A DNA stretch of 64,000 nt from Chamaecyparis obtusa (GCA_027943335.1 BSBK01006741.1:806001-870000); one strand, 5' to 3'; positions 22,942 to 35,157 are shown, numbered from the stretch's first letter. Notes: generated by a model from the letters alone, not told the origin. Numbers and translations are program-made.

Positions 22942-25900
22942 CTAGGAGGCTGGTGGAGTATTGAGCTTTTGAACATGAGGTATGTACTGATACCTCCACT
23001 TATCATACACCTCTTCACCTAGGAAATCAAAATAAAAAAACTCAGCCCTTTTTCTTGATAATTCTTCCCATTCCTTTTCAATCTGAGTGACCCTTCGCTG
23101 AATATTGTCAAACATTGATTTGGCATTTATTAAAAACTTGATAGTACTGTTAAGAGAAAATGTGTCATTTAAGACACCAGTCACCTTTTCTGACAAAAGT
23201 GCATCCATTTCTTCCCTCCATTGATATGATTCTTTGAATTCTCCCTTATTTGTGAAAATAGTGGGCACCAACTCATAATTTGAAAGCATTAATTAAGCTT
23301 TCAGCATACTTGATTTTCTAATAAAATTATCTAAAATGATGCCATACTATACCATTTTCTTCACAATTTGATGCAATGGCTTAATTACTGGATCAGGGTC
23401 TTCTTGGCCCTTTGACAACATTCAAAATAACCTTACATTAGAAGACCTATCAATCCACTTCTTCAAAATTGGGGACATCTGAGTCTTCTCCTTATTTAAA
23501 ATTACAAACAAGGAATGCAACTTACTAACATGACTATAAAAAATGGAAGGCTTCAAATCAATGGCAAACTACATGATTGCATCTGTTATTTTCCCCTCAT
23601 ATTTCTGGTTTGCCAAAGTTGTGGCCTTTATATTCTCACCCTCTTCCTTTTCAAGTTCTACCCTTATTTCCCTCAATTTATTAGTTTCTTCTGCTAATCT
23701 TTGTTTCTCCCAACTAACCCTTGCATCCATACGTGTCTCTAGGTAGGGGGATGGTGGTAACTCAACAATTGGGGTTGAAGATGAAACCACTATAGGCTTG
23801 TCAAAGATTACCAATTGAGGAGACATGTGATCCAAGGGTCTAGACAACTATGCTATTAACTTGTCCTTTTGAATTAGCTCTACCCTGAGCTCATTGTAAG
23901 ATTTTAGAACCATTTCAAATTTAAGCCTAAGCTCCTCTTTTTCTTAGGCATCCTTTTCTGCCACTTTGACATTGAATTTAATAGTTTCCAAGATCAAATT
24001 TGATGCCTCTACACCAGATGTCTCTCATACTCTCTATACTAATAAACTTCCTGCATACCCTATAGAGAGAGCCTTCCTTTTTCCTTTATCTTCTTCCTTA
24101 TTTAGGGACCACATTACCAGGGCTGCATGATCTTCTGACAAAGCAATTTCTCTAGTAGCCTGTTTGGCCTGCTTTGCTATACCAAGAGTTTTCACTTTGC
24201 TCTTTCTAACTTGGTCAAAGACAATTGCATCAGAAATGCCCCATTCTGGTAGAATTAATACCCCTGCAGTATGGACCATGACCCTTCCTTCCTCAGGAGT
24301 AATCTTCTCAAATTGTTTGACCATTTCTCCCTTGGTCTCATTTTCTATCTCTGTTATGTCCTTATCAGGGGACTCCTCTTTTTTCTTCTCACATATCTCC
24401 TTAAATTGACTTATTTTCATTCTGCAAAGAAATTTGGAGAATGCCCTAGTCTTGACAAATTTGTCATCAGCAAGGAAAGAATCAGTGGCCTAATTCAAAA
24501 TAGGGTCCATTTGTTTACCCTCAAACTCCTCAACTATAAGATCCATGGCCACCTCCTTAGGTTCCTTTGGCATCCCTTCTTGAAAATCATCATTGGAAAC
24601 AAAAATGGTTCCCTCATTTCTCAATTGTACAAGTTGTTCTGCCACCCCATGTTCATCTAATTGGATAGGGGATTGGGAAGGAGAATAAGCTTCTTCTCCT
24701 GGCCTTACGTCTTCTTGCCTCTGCCTCTTTGGAGAGGGTCCCTGCATTGCTGAATCACTAATGGGACTTTTCACTTTAGAAGTATAGGGAATATCCTCAC
24801 CCTTCTGTTGTGGTGGCAAGAGAATAGTATATCCACTTCTCTTCTACATTGTATAGACTCCCCTTGGGGTCAATTTCATATACTTGGGCTGGCTCAAAAT
24901 CTACCTAGCCCTCTCAGGGTCTTTCTTACTTACAGTAGCCCTTTTTTCATTAACCACATGCATGATACCCTCAAAATGTTCCATTAGGGCATCCACTTTC
25001 CTTGCACATGGCTCAAAACCCTTTAATGGGTCATATGCTTTGTCAAAATTTCTAATGAAGTCTACAGACTTCTTGTAGATGACCCATTTCTCTTTCTTGA
25101 TCTGCTGAGTTTGAAGATCAAACTCATTCCTTATCACATGTTTAGGAAAATTAAACTGATGCTCAATAAGAGCACATATCACCTTATCTCTGAAACACTC
25201 CTGAAAGGAAACCTTCTGTATCTGCACATCTAATAATAATTGTTATCATTCTATAGGGCTGCAAAACTTTGTTTAGATGTACCCACCCTCCCTTTGTGAT
25301 CACATACTGATGTGCTATGGTTATATCTAGGAAAAAAGTTCCTCTTCCCTTCCCAGTGAGAGTAGTCTCCTATAGGTCCCCAATCTACCTCAAGATTTTG
25401 GCATATCCTAACTTCAATGGGACCTGATAGGGTGGAATATATGGTGCCACTTTGCAACCATATACTCTGAAAAATATAGAAGCTAGATATAAAATTATAC
25501 CTCCAAAATTGTGGACAATGGTGATGTCCTGACAATATTCTTTTGGCCTGATTAATCTTAGCAACTCTCTTGGGATCCTTAGATTATCAAAAAACAAAAG
25601 AGTTCTAAGCCTTGAGGCAAAATCCCTATCAAAAGCAATATAACTAGCATCAATTCTGTCCATGATAGAGCTGTAGTCCATAGTTGTATTGGAAGGGCTT
25701 CTCCATTCCTCTCTTTCATAATATTTATTATTGAACTAAACAATTGCTCACCTTTGTATAGGAACATGTGCATAAGCATTGAGTACCACCAAAAAGGCCT
25801 ACTAACTTTCATGTCCTTAATTCCCATCAATCCCTCATGGATTAAATCAGCTAGATGAGATGCAAAATAAAAAATTAGTGCTAATTGGGGATGCAGTGAT

Positions 25901-26607
25901 TATATCATCGTGAACATGTATGGTACCAGTGTATGGGTTGCTTCATCATGCCCTAGAATTAAGGTCAATGATTTATAGACCTCCTGTGCTCTCTTACTAA
26001 ATAGATCTAGCCTAAAAGGCTCTGGTGTGCTTGGACTGATAACACACATGGATCCAATCTCGTCTAGAAATTCCCTTGGAGGCCTTGCTCTCAAATAATC
26101 CCTCTGTGCCTCATATATTTCTGTAAATTCTATGAAATCAATATTGTCTAACCCAATAGAAGGGTCATTGAGTGAAAAAAATTCCCTAATCTCATCCTCT
26201 GTGATGCTAATTAGGTCCTTCCCATTTACCTCCTTGACACATTTTGTCATAAGATCATAACATTTGGCAATTTGGATCTACAACTCCGCATCCATGATGA
26301 CTCTAGGAACTACCAACTTTCCTATATCAAACTGCCAAATATTACTGAGGGGGGCACATGAATTTCTCTGTGAGTATGTTGATCTAAATAAAATCAGACC
26401 GTTATGATTTTCACCAACCTTAGCATCTCTCATCCAATTCACTCTATCATGGAATGCTTCTAGTACATAATCCCTAGGGTTTCTTGGATCTAGTTCCTTT
26501 AACCTAGCCACCCCGTTATCTAAATGTGGCAATAACTACATTAAATCTTCAAATATTCCTCTCTTATTGTACTTTGTCTGACCAGATAGGTTTATTTTTG
26601 GTGGCAT
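22942..26607 (-). pseudogene. ORF inside outer 3' LTR (about 1,220 codons, broken)
   Basis: The likely start is the ATG at 26607 (MPPKINLSGQTKYNKRGIF), conserved in the other LTR at 61650. Residues about 1-480 look globular, with GKDLISITEDEIREFFSLN and a FYFASHLADLIHEGLMGIKD helix block. A Pro/Ser/Lys linker follows near 24700-24820 (SPSQSPIQLDEHG), then coiled coils (RRVTQIEKEWEELSRKRAEF near 23030-23095). It is not gag or pol. Single-base shifts near 25681 and 25227 and several TAG stops break it. The domain order matches the inner element's LTR ORF. Function unknown; possibly a retroelement accessory or captured transposon-type protein. Confidence 0.7.
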
Positions 26608-26621
26608 TTTGAAACTAGGGC

Positions 26622-26628
26622 TTTTATA
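26622..26628 (-). promoter_or_regulatory. TATA-like box 21 bp before the LTR-ORF start
   Basis: The minus strand reads TTTTATAAAAGCCC just before the ATG. The same arrangement is at 61665-61671 in the other LTR. A plant transcript started from it would begin at or just past this ATG, so either a later ATG is used or the box is not the real promoter. Confidence 0.4.
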
Positions 26629-27027
26629 AAACAATGTATGAATATCGAGAAAACCCTAAAAACTCTTCACTCGACAACACAAATTCCTCATAGCTCCTTC
26701 ATAGAAATCAAGCAATTTCAAACTCAAAAAATAAACCTACCAGGCACTTGCAAATTCTTCGCTTGGAATCACTTCTCAAGGGAAATCCAATTCACTAGAA
26801 TTCTTATGAGAATGGTGAAGATATATTTCCTTTTCAAGTGCATTGGATGGTTGGTAAGTCTAACAACCCTGTATTAATTTTCCCTACGTTAGTTCTCGAC
26901 CAATGAGAATATTTCAAAATAACAATGTGAAGAAATAAGTGACTTATCTTTACTTTGCACAGAGCAGATAGGTGTCACCCTCTCACTAAAGCACTAACCC
27001 AAAACTGTCAGGAGAACCAACTCAAGA

Positions 27028-28021
27028 TATATTGACAACCATCAATGTAATTTGATCAGATGATCATCACATTTCAATAAAATTTTGGTCCCACAACTCG
27101 CCTTTGAAACCTTCAATGAATCAAGAAAAGCCATCTCCTACAAGAAAGCAGGTGGAAGACCCCACCTTTATCCTCGTTGTCAAACACACTGGAAACTTTG
27201 ACATGTCATTATTAGCCTGGGCCAATTAGAAACAATCACGTCATCAAAAAACCTATAGCAAAGGACCCACCAAATGGTCCCCATCTTCAGACAAGATCAA
27301 CCATTGTCGCTATATTGCTGACCCTAAAAAATGTGTATCTTATCCCAGCGGTATAATAATAGACGTGAGATCTTATTGTATCTCAATCCTCTGAAAAAGA
27401 TAGGCCCCACTGTGACACATCACTAATCTATCATTGAATCAAAAACTACCACATCATGAAGAAATAACAAGTGGGACCTCTGACATTTCACTCCCCATTT
27501 GAAAAAATCCTAACAACCACCACATCATAACTTCCTACAACTAATGAGAAATAGACATATTGATGTGACCTGGCACCTTTAGGACCCACTTCATACTTCA
27601 TTACCTAAAGAGAATTGGATAGTCATCACTATACCATAGGCTTAAATTCCTTACATCTCCTATCAACGGTGTAACGACAGCCATGAGATTAACCTGTTAT
27701 TTAAACTTTTGAAAAATCTGACCCCACATTTCCTATATCACAAAAAATAAGTGTCAACCCAGGGGAAATGCCATGGAGACTGACAAGTCAAAACCTAACA
27801 CTGTCAGTGTAATTTTGATCAAACAATTGTCGCTAAAGTGTGATGGTTAAATGGCTATCATCTTGGTCCAACGGTATAGCGACAACCATTGATCTGATCC
27901 ATTCTTTAAATGCCATCATACCCTGCCACCAGATGGGCCCGCTCGGACAGATGGTACTTCATTGCTAAAGCACATGTCAGACATTCTGACATAGGTAGGC
28001 TTGTGGTTCAATGATAGCCAC
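27028..28021. repeat. Dispersed degenerate motif family in the U3 of the outer LTR
   Basis: At least seven related copies occur in both orientations. The best is TATAGCGACAACCATTGAT at 27875-27893. Others lie near 27028, 27294 (inverted), 27338, 27617 (inverted), 27661, 27817 (inverted, partial) and 28003. The series is preserved in the other LTR at about 62228-63225. They could be protein-binding sites or remains of a satellite-like repeat. Confidence 0.6.
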
Positions 28022-28345
28022 ATATTTAAAAAGTGTGATACTATTGAAAAACATATCAGAACTTAGGCTTTGAAAGAAATAATTTAATCAAAAGGCATCT
28101 CAATTCCAAAACCTAACTGCATAACACATAAAGCGATGAATAAAGGGGGTCAAAAAATAATGCATGCTTTATAAGGGGGATTAGTGAGCCAAAAAGGTAA
28201 CGTGAAAACATAACAGGGCTCAAAATTGGCTAGGGTTTTGTTAAACTTAGGGTTTTTCAACTTGAAACGTTACCATTGGGCCAACAACATAGATTATTTT
28301 CAAGAATACTAGCATGAAGCTGAAAAAAATTGCATAGTGATAACA

Positions 28346-28509
28346 ATGGCTCATGCTTGGGGACATGTATCTCCTACAAATACAATGAGAAAACTAGAAT
28401 CTCTTGGAAGAGTAGACCAGATCAAAAATTTGACTAGAAAAATAGGGAACTATACACAAAAACCTCAAAACCATACCTGTACAGTGGCTCAAAAAACTCT
28501 TAAGAGAAA
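28346..28509 (-). other. Short tail between integrase and 3' LTR
   Basis: On the minus strand the pol stop is followed by AT-rich sequence and then CATGTCCCCAAGCATGAGCC at the LTR edge. This is not a clean polypurine tract; the expected G-rich tract may have mutated. Confidence 0.4.
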
Positions 28510-29590
28510 TAAAATTTCAAGAATTGACCATGAACTGGAAATTCCATGAGCTCTCATATTAAACTTCTTAAAACATATGAATTTGTTCCCCATTTATCCT
28601 CAATAATATATGGTCCCAACCAGATGGGATCAAATTTCCCATGCTTGCCCTTATCTTTGAGTCTTGCATTCCACATTAGGACCATGTCACCATTTACAAA
28701 ACTCCTTTCAGTAGTCCTTTTATCATATAGGATTTTGTACTGGGCCTACAGCCTCTCATTCTTATCATGTGCTTCATTTCTTACCTCATTTAATTGAATT
28801 AGATCATTCATTTTGACTATCATATCTTCTTCCACATCATCATCACATGCTTGTATGAATTGATACATCTGTAATAAATTATTTTGGGGTAATCTTGCAT
28901 TAATCCCATATACCAAGTCAAAAGGGGCACACCATATTACTTTTTTGATTGTAACCCTATCAGCCCATAGGGCTTGCAACAACTTGGAATCCTAGGCCTT
29001 CTTATTTTTATCTAGGACTCTTTTTAGAATTTTAATCAAACTCTTGTTGCTAGATTCTACCTGGCCATTACCCTGTGGATGATAGGGTGAAGAATATGAG
29101 ATTTTTATACCATTGTTTTGATAGAAATCAACAAATTCCTTTGACCTAAAACACATTACATTATCAACAACTATGGACTCTGGGCAACCAAATCTTGTAA
29201 GGATATTTTGCATCATAAAATCTATCACCATTTTGCTAGTTGCTCTTCTTGTAGGGATTGCCTCAACCCACTTGGTGAAATAGTCTATTGCCACTAGGAT
29301 ATAAGAGTGTCCACCACTGGACTTATTAGGAATTTCATGAATAAAATCCATACCCCGTGTTTGGAAAGGGGCCTAAACAAAAATAGGTTTGAGAGGTAAA
29401 TTTCTAGCAAATTTCAATTTTCCTGCAAATCTTTGACAAGGATCACACCTTTTCACAAACTGATGAGTATCTTTGAAAAGTGAAGGCCACCAAAAACCTA
29501 ATCTGATGATCTTATGGGCTATTGTCTTTTCCATATAGTGTCCCCCACAAATCCCATTGTGCATTTCATCCATCAAAAGATTGGCCTTAT
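28510..29590 (-). pseudogene. Outer element integrase
   Basis: The zinc-binding N-terminus (HNGICGGHYMEKTI ... CDPCQRF), the catalytic blocks VAIDYFTKWVEAIP and IVVDN, and GQVESSNKSL with the catalytic Glu are all readable, so the D, D, E triad is present. The C-terminal fold KHGKFDPIWLGPYII leads to LPVHGQFLKFYF near 28520, the usual end of Tat pol. Three in-frame stops (near 29373, 28989 and 28743) interrupt it. It would insert cDNA into the genome. No chromodomain is present. The 3' LTR edge lies about 165 bases further on. Confidence 0.9.
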
Positions 29591-31260
29591 CTTGATCTAC
29601 ACATCTAAGCAAGACACCCTCATTACTCCTCCACCATAACTCACCATTTATAATTGCATACCTTATAGATTGAAGCTTAATAGTTCTTTTCTTATTGTCA
29701 TCCAAATTAGGAGGCAAGACCATCTTTTGCAAATATTTGACAATGTCCTTGTACCATTCACAACAATCCATGTTACATACAAAAGGTCTCTGATTTTCCT
29801 CCAACATGTTTATTTTATTTTCATTTAAGTTACTTTGAGCCATCAAATTTGCTAGGCCCAACCCTCTTACCATTTTTGTAAAGTGGATATCAATATTAAA
29901 CTCTTGAATCCTATTAATCCACCTACATCTTCTTCCTGAAACCTCTTGTTGGACCAAAATGTCCTTGACTACAGCACTTGGAATATAGGTAACCACTGTG
30001 GCTCCCACAAAATAGCATCTAAATGTTTTAATGGCCTTTACCAAGGCATAAGCTTTCTTTTCAATAATATCATAATTTAATTCTATTGCCTGCAAAGTCT
30101 TGGTGAAAAAGGAAATAGGTTGTTCGAAACCATCAACATTTTTTTGTAATAGCACTATAGCAATGGTATGGGTAGATGCAAAAGAGAAGATCTGCATTGG
30201 TTTCTTGGAATATGGTGTCTTTAGAACTGGGGCATGCTTTATAGCCTTCTTAATGTCATTAAAAGCCTACACTGCTTCAGTATTCCATTCAATCTTTGCC
30301 CCTTTCTTCAACATCCTTGATATAGAAATGCTAATTTCTGCAAAGTTTGTAATAAACCTCCTCAAGAAATTAACCTGTCCTAGAAAGGATTGAATCCCTT
30401 TGATATTCTTTGGTAAAGACAATTTATCAATAGCTTGCACCCTTTCAGGATCTATCCTTACCCCATCTTTTGAAACAATATGCCCCAAAAGCTTTCCTTC
30501 TACTACACCAAAGGCACACTTCTTTGGGTTCAAAGAAACCCCATGCTCTAATGCTCTGATCAAAATCTTCTCAAGATGTTGGCAATGTTGTTCCTCCTTG
30601 GCTAAGAAAGCTATCAAGTCCTCCTGATACACCACCATAAATCTATCAATGAAATCTGCAAAGGCCACAGCCATAGCCCTTTGAAAAGTAGCACCGACAT
30701 TAGTCAACCCAAAAGGAATCCTGACATAAACATATGTCCCCCATGGGGTTGTGAATGTAGTTTTAAATTGCTTTGTGTCCTTAACTATAACTTGGTTGTA
30801 ACCAGAAAATCCACCCATCATAGACATTAGTTCTGATCCAGTGACCTTCTGTAACATATTCTCCATATTTAGCAATCCATAGTTATCCTTCAGAGAGTTT
30901 ATGTTAAGATTCCTAAAATCTACACATAACTTGATATCACCATTTTTCTTTCTATCAGGCACCAAATTTGAAACCCAAGTGGAATGTCTAATAGGCTTAA
31001 TTATTCCAGCATCCATCATCTTTTTGAGTTCACTCTGCATTTTAGGGGCCAGGGTAGGGTTAACATGTCTCAACTTCTGTCTAAAAGGCTTTGTGCCTTC
31101 TTTGAGTGGAATTTCATGTTGGAAGAGGTCCTCTCTATAGGATTTAAGATCTTCATAGGAATAGGTAAAAACATGCCTGAATTTTCTGAGCAGGTCAATC
31201 AAACTTTTCCTAATTCTTGGGGATAGACACTTTCCTATATAAACCTTCTTGGGAACTATT
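29591..31260 (-). pseudogene. Outer element reverse transcriptase and RNase H
   Basis: RT starts near 31190 (RKFRHVFTYSYEDLKSY), with KLCVDFRNLNINSLKDNY, GGFSGYNQV and PFGLTNVGATFQRAM. The catalytic box at 30618-30629 reads YQED instead of Y-x-D-D. The C-terminal LNPKKCAFGVVEGKLLGHIV and the RNase H (FSFASTHTIAIVLLQ to KKAYALVKAIKTFRCY) follow. In the RNase H the catalytic Asp of the usual ASDxTxxxVL pattern reads Thr. A stop separates the thumb from the RNase H frame. It copied the genomic RNA; with both sites changed, this copy is inactive. Confidence 0.9.
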
Positions 31261-31277
31261 TTTGTTCCTAAGTTTAT

Positions 31278-32138
31278 TTATTCAAGCTCATTGATCTTAT
31301 TAGTACCAACAAAGAATGCCTTGTCCTTATTGTCAAATGCCCTTTCAAGAGCAACTAATCCTTTGGGAACTCTATATGATTTCAATTGTAAAACTTCCTT
31401 CCCAAAGATAACATCTTTACCATCCACTTTATCAACATAAGTACTAAAATCCATTTCCTTATCACCAAAATGAGATTCACACTGGAGAAACCTCAATATG
31501 TCCTGGTCATCAGAGAAAAATTGCCAATTATCTAGATTATTAGGGATAGAAGGCTTGGCTTGTACCTCTATATTGGAAATATTTGCAAATGTAACATCTT
31601 CTGGTCTAAGTGCTATATTAGCCAATAAGTCTGCCATTCTATTCTGATCTCTTTCCATCCAATAAATATTAAAATCACTAAAGCTATCAATCTCATCCCA
31701 CACTGCATTCCTATACTACTTTAATCTCTAATTTTTTGAAGTATATTTTGATCTAACTTGGGAGACAACTAACTCAGAATCCCCTATTACTTTCAAACAT
31801 TTTATGCCATGCCTTGATGCTAGTCTTAAACCTATTAATAGAGCCTCATATTCCACAACATTATTTTTGCATGAGAATAGCAAAGAAAAGGAGAATTTGT
31901 AAGTTTTACCATTAGGAGAAATGAGTAATATTCCAGCTCCAGACCCCTCCTTGCTATTTGCTCCATCAAAATACATGGTCCATAAACTATCAAGCTCAAT
32001 CCATCCCTCTTGGTTTTCTGACTTTTGGACTAGTTCAACATCCCCCTCTACTTCCTTACCTTGAACTTTGAAAGCATTAATGTCAGTATCAAGGAAACAA
32101 TTCATGGTATCTTCTTCTTCTTCTTCTTCTTCAATCAT
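31278..32138 (-). pseudogene. Extra RNase H placed between protease and RT (outer element)
   Basis: Contains MYFDGANSKEGSGAGILLIS, NNVVEYEALLIGL and VIGDSELVVSQV: the D, E and D positions of the archaeal-like RNase H seen in Tat elements. The frame at 31703 adds ERDQNRMADLLANIA, carrying the last Asp helix. It sits upstream of RT, unlike the element at 4432-14839 where it follows the RT-linked RNase H. A (CTT)n run at about 32109-32127 encodes a Glu stretch just before it. One stop near 31728 breaks it. Confidence 0.85.
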
Positions 32139-32213
32139 ATGTGGAGTTCTAGATTCCCTAGTGACCTTGATATTCTATCCTTCCAAATTAAAAGTGGAAA
32201 ATGACAAGTCACA

Positions 32214-32741
32214 CTATATGCTACCTCCCATGGAAGCACTCCACTTTCTTGATAGTAACATCCCATACTGGGGAGGAATATCCACTACCAAGACACTCAT
32301 GGTCAATTGTGTATTGGGGTATGTAGCTAATTTGTAAGGGAGGGCCTTGATAGTACCTACAACTATTATCTCTCTTGAATCCATTTCTTGACACCTACCA
32401 TGGGGTGTGTCCACCTTTAATCCTAATGACTTCATAACCTCAGTAGGCATAACAGTATTTGATGCTCCAGAATCAATCATACAATTTTTTAGCAACTTTC
32501 CATTTATCTGCAGAGTCAAGAAAAAAGGATCAACTGTCCCTATTGTAGTGCTAACAACATTTGTATCCAAATAAATTTGGGGAATTTCAAAAACAATCTC
32601 CTCACTACAATTTCCATCTTCATCATTCATAGTTTCTATTTGTTTCTCAGTTCCCTCAATTTTTTGGGAATCCATGGGCACCACACCATTTACCCAATTC
32701 AAAGCCTTTTCCTTATGTTCTTCTATTCTCATCATCTCCAA
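32214..32741 (-). pseudogene. Outer element retropepsin-like protease
   Basis: The active-site block MIDSGASNTVMPTEVMKSLG lies at about 32422-32482, and the second lobe MSVLVVDIPPQYGMLLSRKW near 32247-32306. This matches the Tat protease plan (DSGAS ... YGMLLSRxW). It would process Gag-Pol. It is one of the better preserved segments, but stops lie on both sides. Confidence 0.88.
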
Positions 32742-32762
32742 TAATGGAACTTTAATAGTAAT

Positions 32763-33351
32763 CTAAGACAACAATTTGCTCATATCAATTGGGACATATT
32801 TTAAATTAGAGACATCAGGTTTTGAATTTGCAACTTCTTTATCAATATCCTGGATGGATATGTCTGTAGTTTTTTTATTATGGACTTCATTCTCTTTTTG
32901 CTGAACTGGAACAACTTTAGCTGTGGGTTTGGGTTTTACCTTATAGAAAATGTTAGGTTTGGCATTTTTCTTTATTTTGACCTTATCAACAACATTAGCA
33001 TCCTTAGACTTATCTTGTGATGTTTTTACATCTTTGTCTGTTTTCTTGATAAAAATTCCAGCAGGCTTTTGACTTGGGCTAGTAACCACCCTATTTCTCA
33101 AGTTGTAATTTTTTTTTAGCTTGAGTAACCATATCCATTGTTATCAAGGCATTTTCTTCATCAGATGGCCTTCTCAAAACAACTATTTCCTTACTCCTCA
33201 CAACATTGCACTGGATATTGTCAGGTTCACTATCCTCATCTAAAAAAACTTGTTGATGGTATGATTCAGTTCTAGCTTGAGAATTAAGAAAATCTTGATT
33301 TTCATCCTCTTCAGTAGAATCAACTTCATCCCACACATGGGAAGAAATCAA
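32763..33351 (-). pseudogene. Gag-protease linker of outer element
   Basis: Two overlapping frames (33351-33091 and 33101-32763) carry Lys/Glu-rich, low-complexity sequence with no recognised domain. They overlap by eleven bases in different frames, so a small indel divides what was probably one linker. It lies directly between the gag end and the protease. Confidence 0.6.
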
Positions 33352-33375
33352 CCCACACCCTTGATCATCATAAGG

Positions 33376-35157
33376 CTAGTCCTTATTACATTCTTGCTCT
33401 TCTTGTGAAGAGACATTCTGAGATATGACACAATAATTAGGATCATGTGGAGATTGAAAAGCTATACACCATGGAGCCTCCTCCACTACATTCATTGAGT
33501 TCCTTTGCAATGGATCAGGGGTTCTATCATTTGGTTTATCCCTCTTCTCAGGAATAAAAGGCCTCCCATCTTTCCATTGAGTATTATATGGGTAGTTTTG
33601 CATTCTTGGCAATTTGTTGAAATTATTAAAGGGGCGATTTTCTTCTCTTGTAATTTTATTTCTATTTTCACCAGGCTTTAAATATTTTATTGCCTTTAAG
33701 ATTTTCTTTAAGCTATCATCATATTTAGGTTTCACATTTATAGGTTTTCTTGGATCCTTTCTATTCAACAATGGTGATTTGTTGTCTTCCCTTCTTCCCA
33801 ACTTTCTTGAGATTCTTCGGTTGCTCTCTATGTTCATGGCTAGCTTGTAACTTCAACAAGACTCCTTGGATTTTTGTCCCTCAAAAGGTAACCCATCTTT
33901 GAGTCAAAATCATTTAGATATGTGACAAGACACACCCTATCATCTAGTCTAATAACTTGCAGGAGCTTATGCATGGCCTTTTGGAATCTGACATTAAACT
34001 CAACAACATCCTCATTGAAATTATTTTTTATGTTATTGAATTCATTTAGCATAAAAAATTCATGAGTTTTGTCACCATATTGTTCTTTGAAACAATGCCT
34101 AAGCTGATCCCACAAACCTATGCTACCATGTGGCTGAGCCCTAAATCAATCCCTTGAATCTTCTATTAGGGATTGTACAAATAATTTCATGATAACATCA
34201 TCTGGCACAATGTTATAATCATCAATCACGTCAATACATTTTTTTAAGTGCTCCTCACAAGTAACAACATTACTTCTAGTAAATTTAGGGAGCTTCTTCC
34301 TAATCTCTTTAGCGATAGGGTTAGGATACCTAGGGATGCCAGTGAAAACCAATTGTTTACATCTTTCATGTACAACCCCTATGTTAAAAATACCAGCACC
34401 CTGAGATGTGGATGCATTAGTATTTGTAGTGGTAGGGATTTTAAGGCCACCTGGTGGGGGAGCATTAGCTGTCTGATTTGTTAAATTTGTGACATTTGCT
34501 CCTTGTGTCATAATAGAACTAGAAAAATTTGTGGGTCCCAAAAACCTCCTAAGAAAATCAATCTTCCTTTCCATTTCTAATGTCACAGCTTCTAATTCTA
34601 CCTTTTCAAGTTCCTTAGCTAGAAATTCTTGTTCCCTTTTGGCTTTTTCAAGGTCTACCTCCAATCTTAGAGTGGAATCTATGGGAAGTTTTGGGACTAG
34701 AGGCTCTTTAATTGAAATGCCCACTACCTTCTGCTTTCCCTTATCCTTTGGATCCCTTGTTTCAAATATCTAATGGACAATAGGTAGTTCACTTGTTTGT
34801 TCAGAAATGGGGACATAATTTATAGCTTCTAAGTTTAACAACTGCCTTCTTAATTAGTCAGCCCTTATCATGGCATGTCTAACATTTTCTTCCTTTTCAT
34901 TTTTTCTCTTATGCCTAATGGATGCTTGTTCATGAATTCTTCTTTCCAATTCATATACTTCCTCAAATATTTCCTCAAAATCAGGCAAATTTGTTTCAGA
35001 TTCAACTTGTTGTGTTTGAGGTTCTTCTTGTTGATCCTAAGAGTCATGGAGGCATTGGGGCAATGATGAACCAAGGATGAAAGGGGTGACAAAGTCTTTC
35101 CCACCCCTACTTTTACTTCTAGACCTTCTCTCCCCCCCATGCCATCTATTTGGGACT
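33376..35157 (-). pseudogene. Outer element gag, C-terminal part (interrupted by inner element)
   Basis: The frame includes the capsid-like region (MWDQLRHCFKEQYGDKTHEFF, DVVEFNVRFQKAMHKLLQ near 33930-34115) and a basic C-terminus ending APWCIAFQSPHDPNYC near 33425-33475, a partial Cys-His motif in the zinc-knuckle position. Upstream are coiled coils (EKAKREQEFLAKELEKVELE). The inner retrotransposon entered at 35157; the N-terminal codons continue at 56206-56498. Several TAG stops are present. Confidence 0.8.
35153..35157. repeat. Target-site duplication of inner element, left (GGACT)
   Basis: Identical to 56201-56205. It proves the 35158 and 56200 edges and a single insertion event. Confidence 0.92.

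Larger units (their letters stand above)
21800..28345 (-). repeat. 3' LTR of outer element (6,546 bp)
   Basis: It aligns along its length with 56827-63549. In a hand-compared stretch of about 125 bp (from 22921 and 57961) I counted six differences, about 5%. It has a 155-bp deletion relative to the other copy (joined at GATATATTTCC, near 26820), which explains most of the length difference. It contains a minus-strand ORF (26607-22942), a U3 with repeated motifs (about 27028-28021) and about 1.1 kb after the ORF without a recognised gene. Confidence 0.88.

Noticed and set aside
32109..32130. (CTT)n microsatellite as a separate repeat feature
   Set aside because: It encodes a Glu run in the minus-strand pol linker and is too short to be notable on its own.
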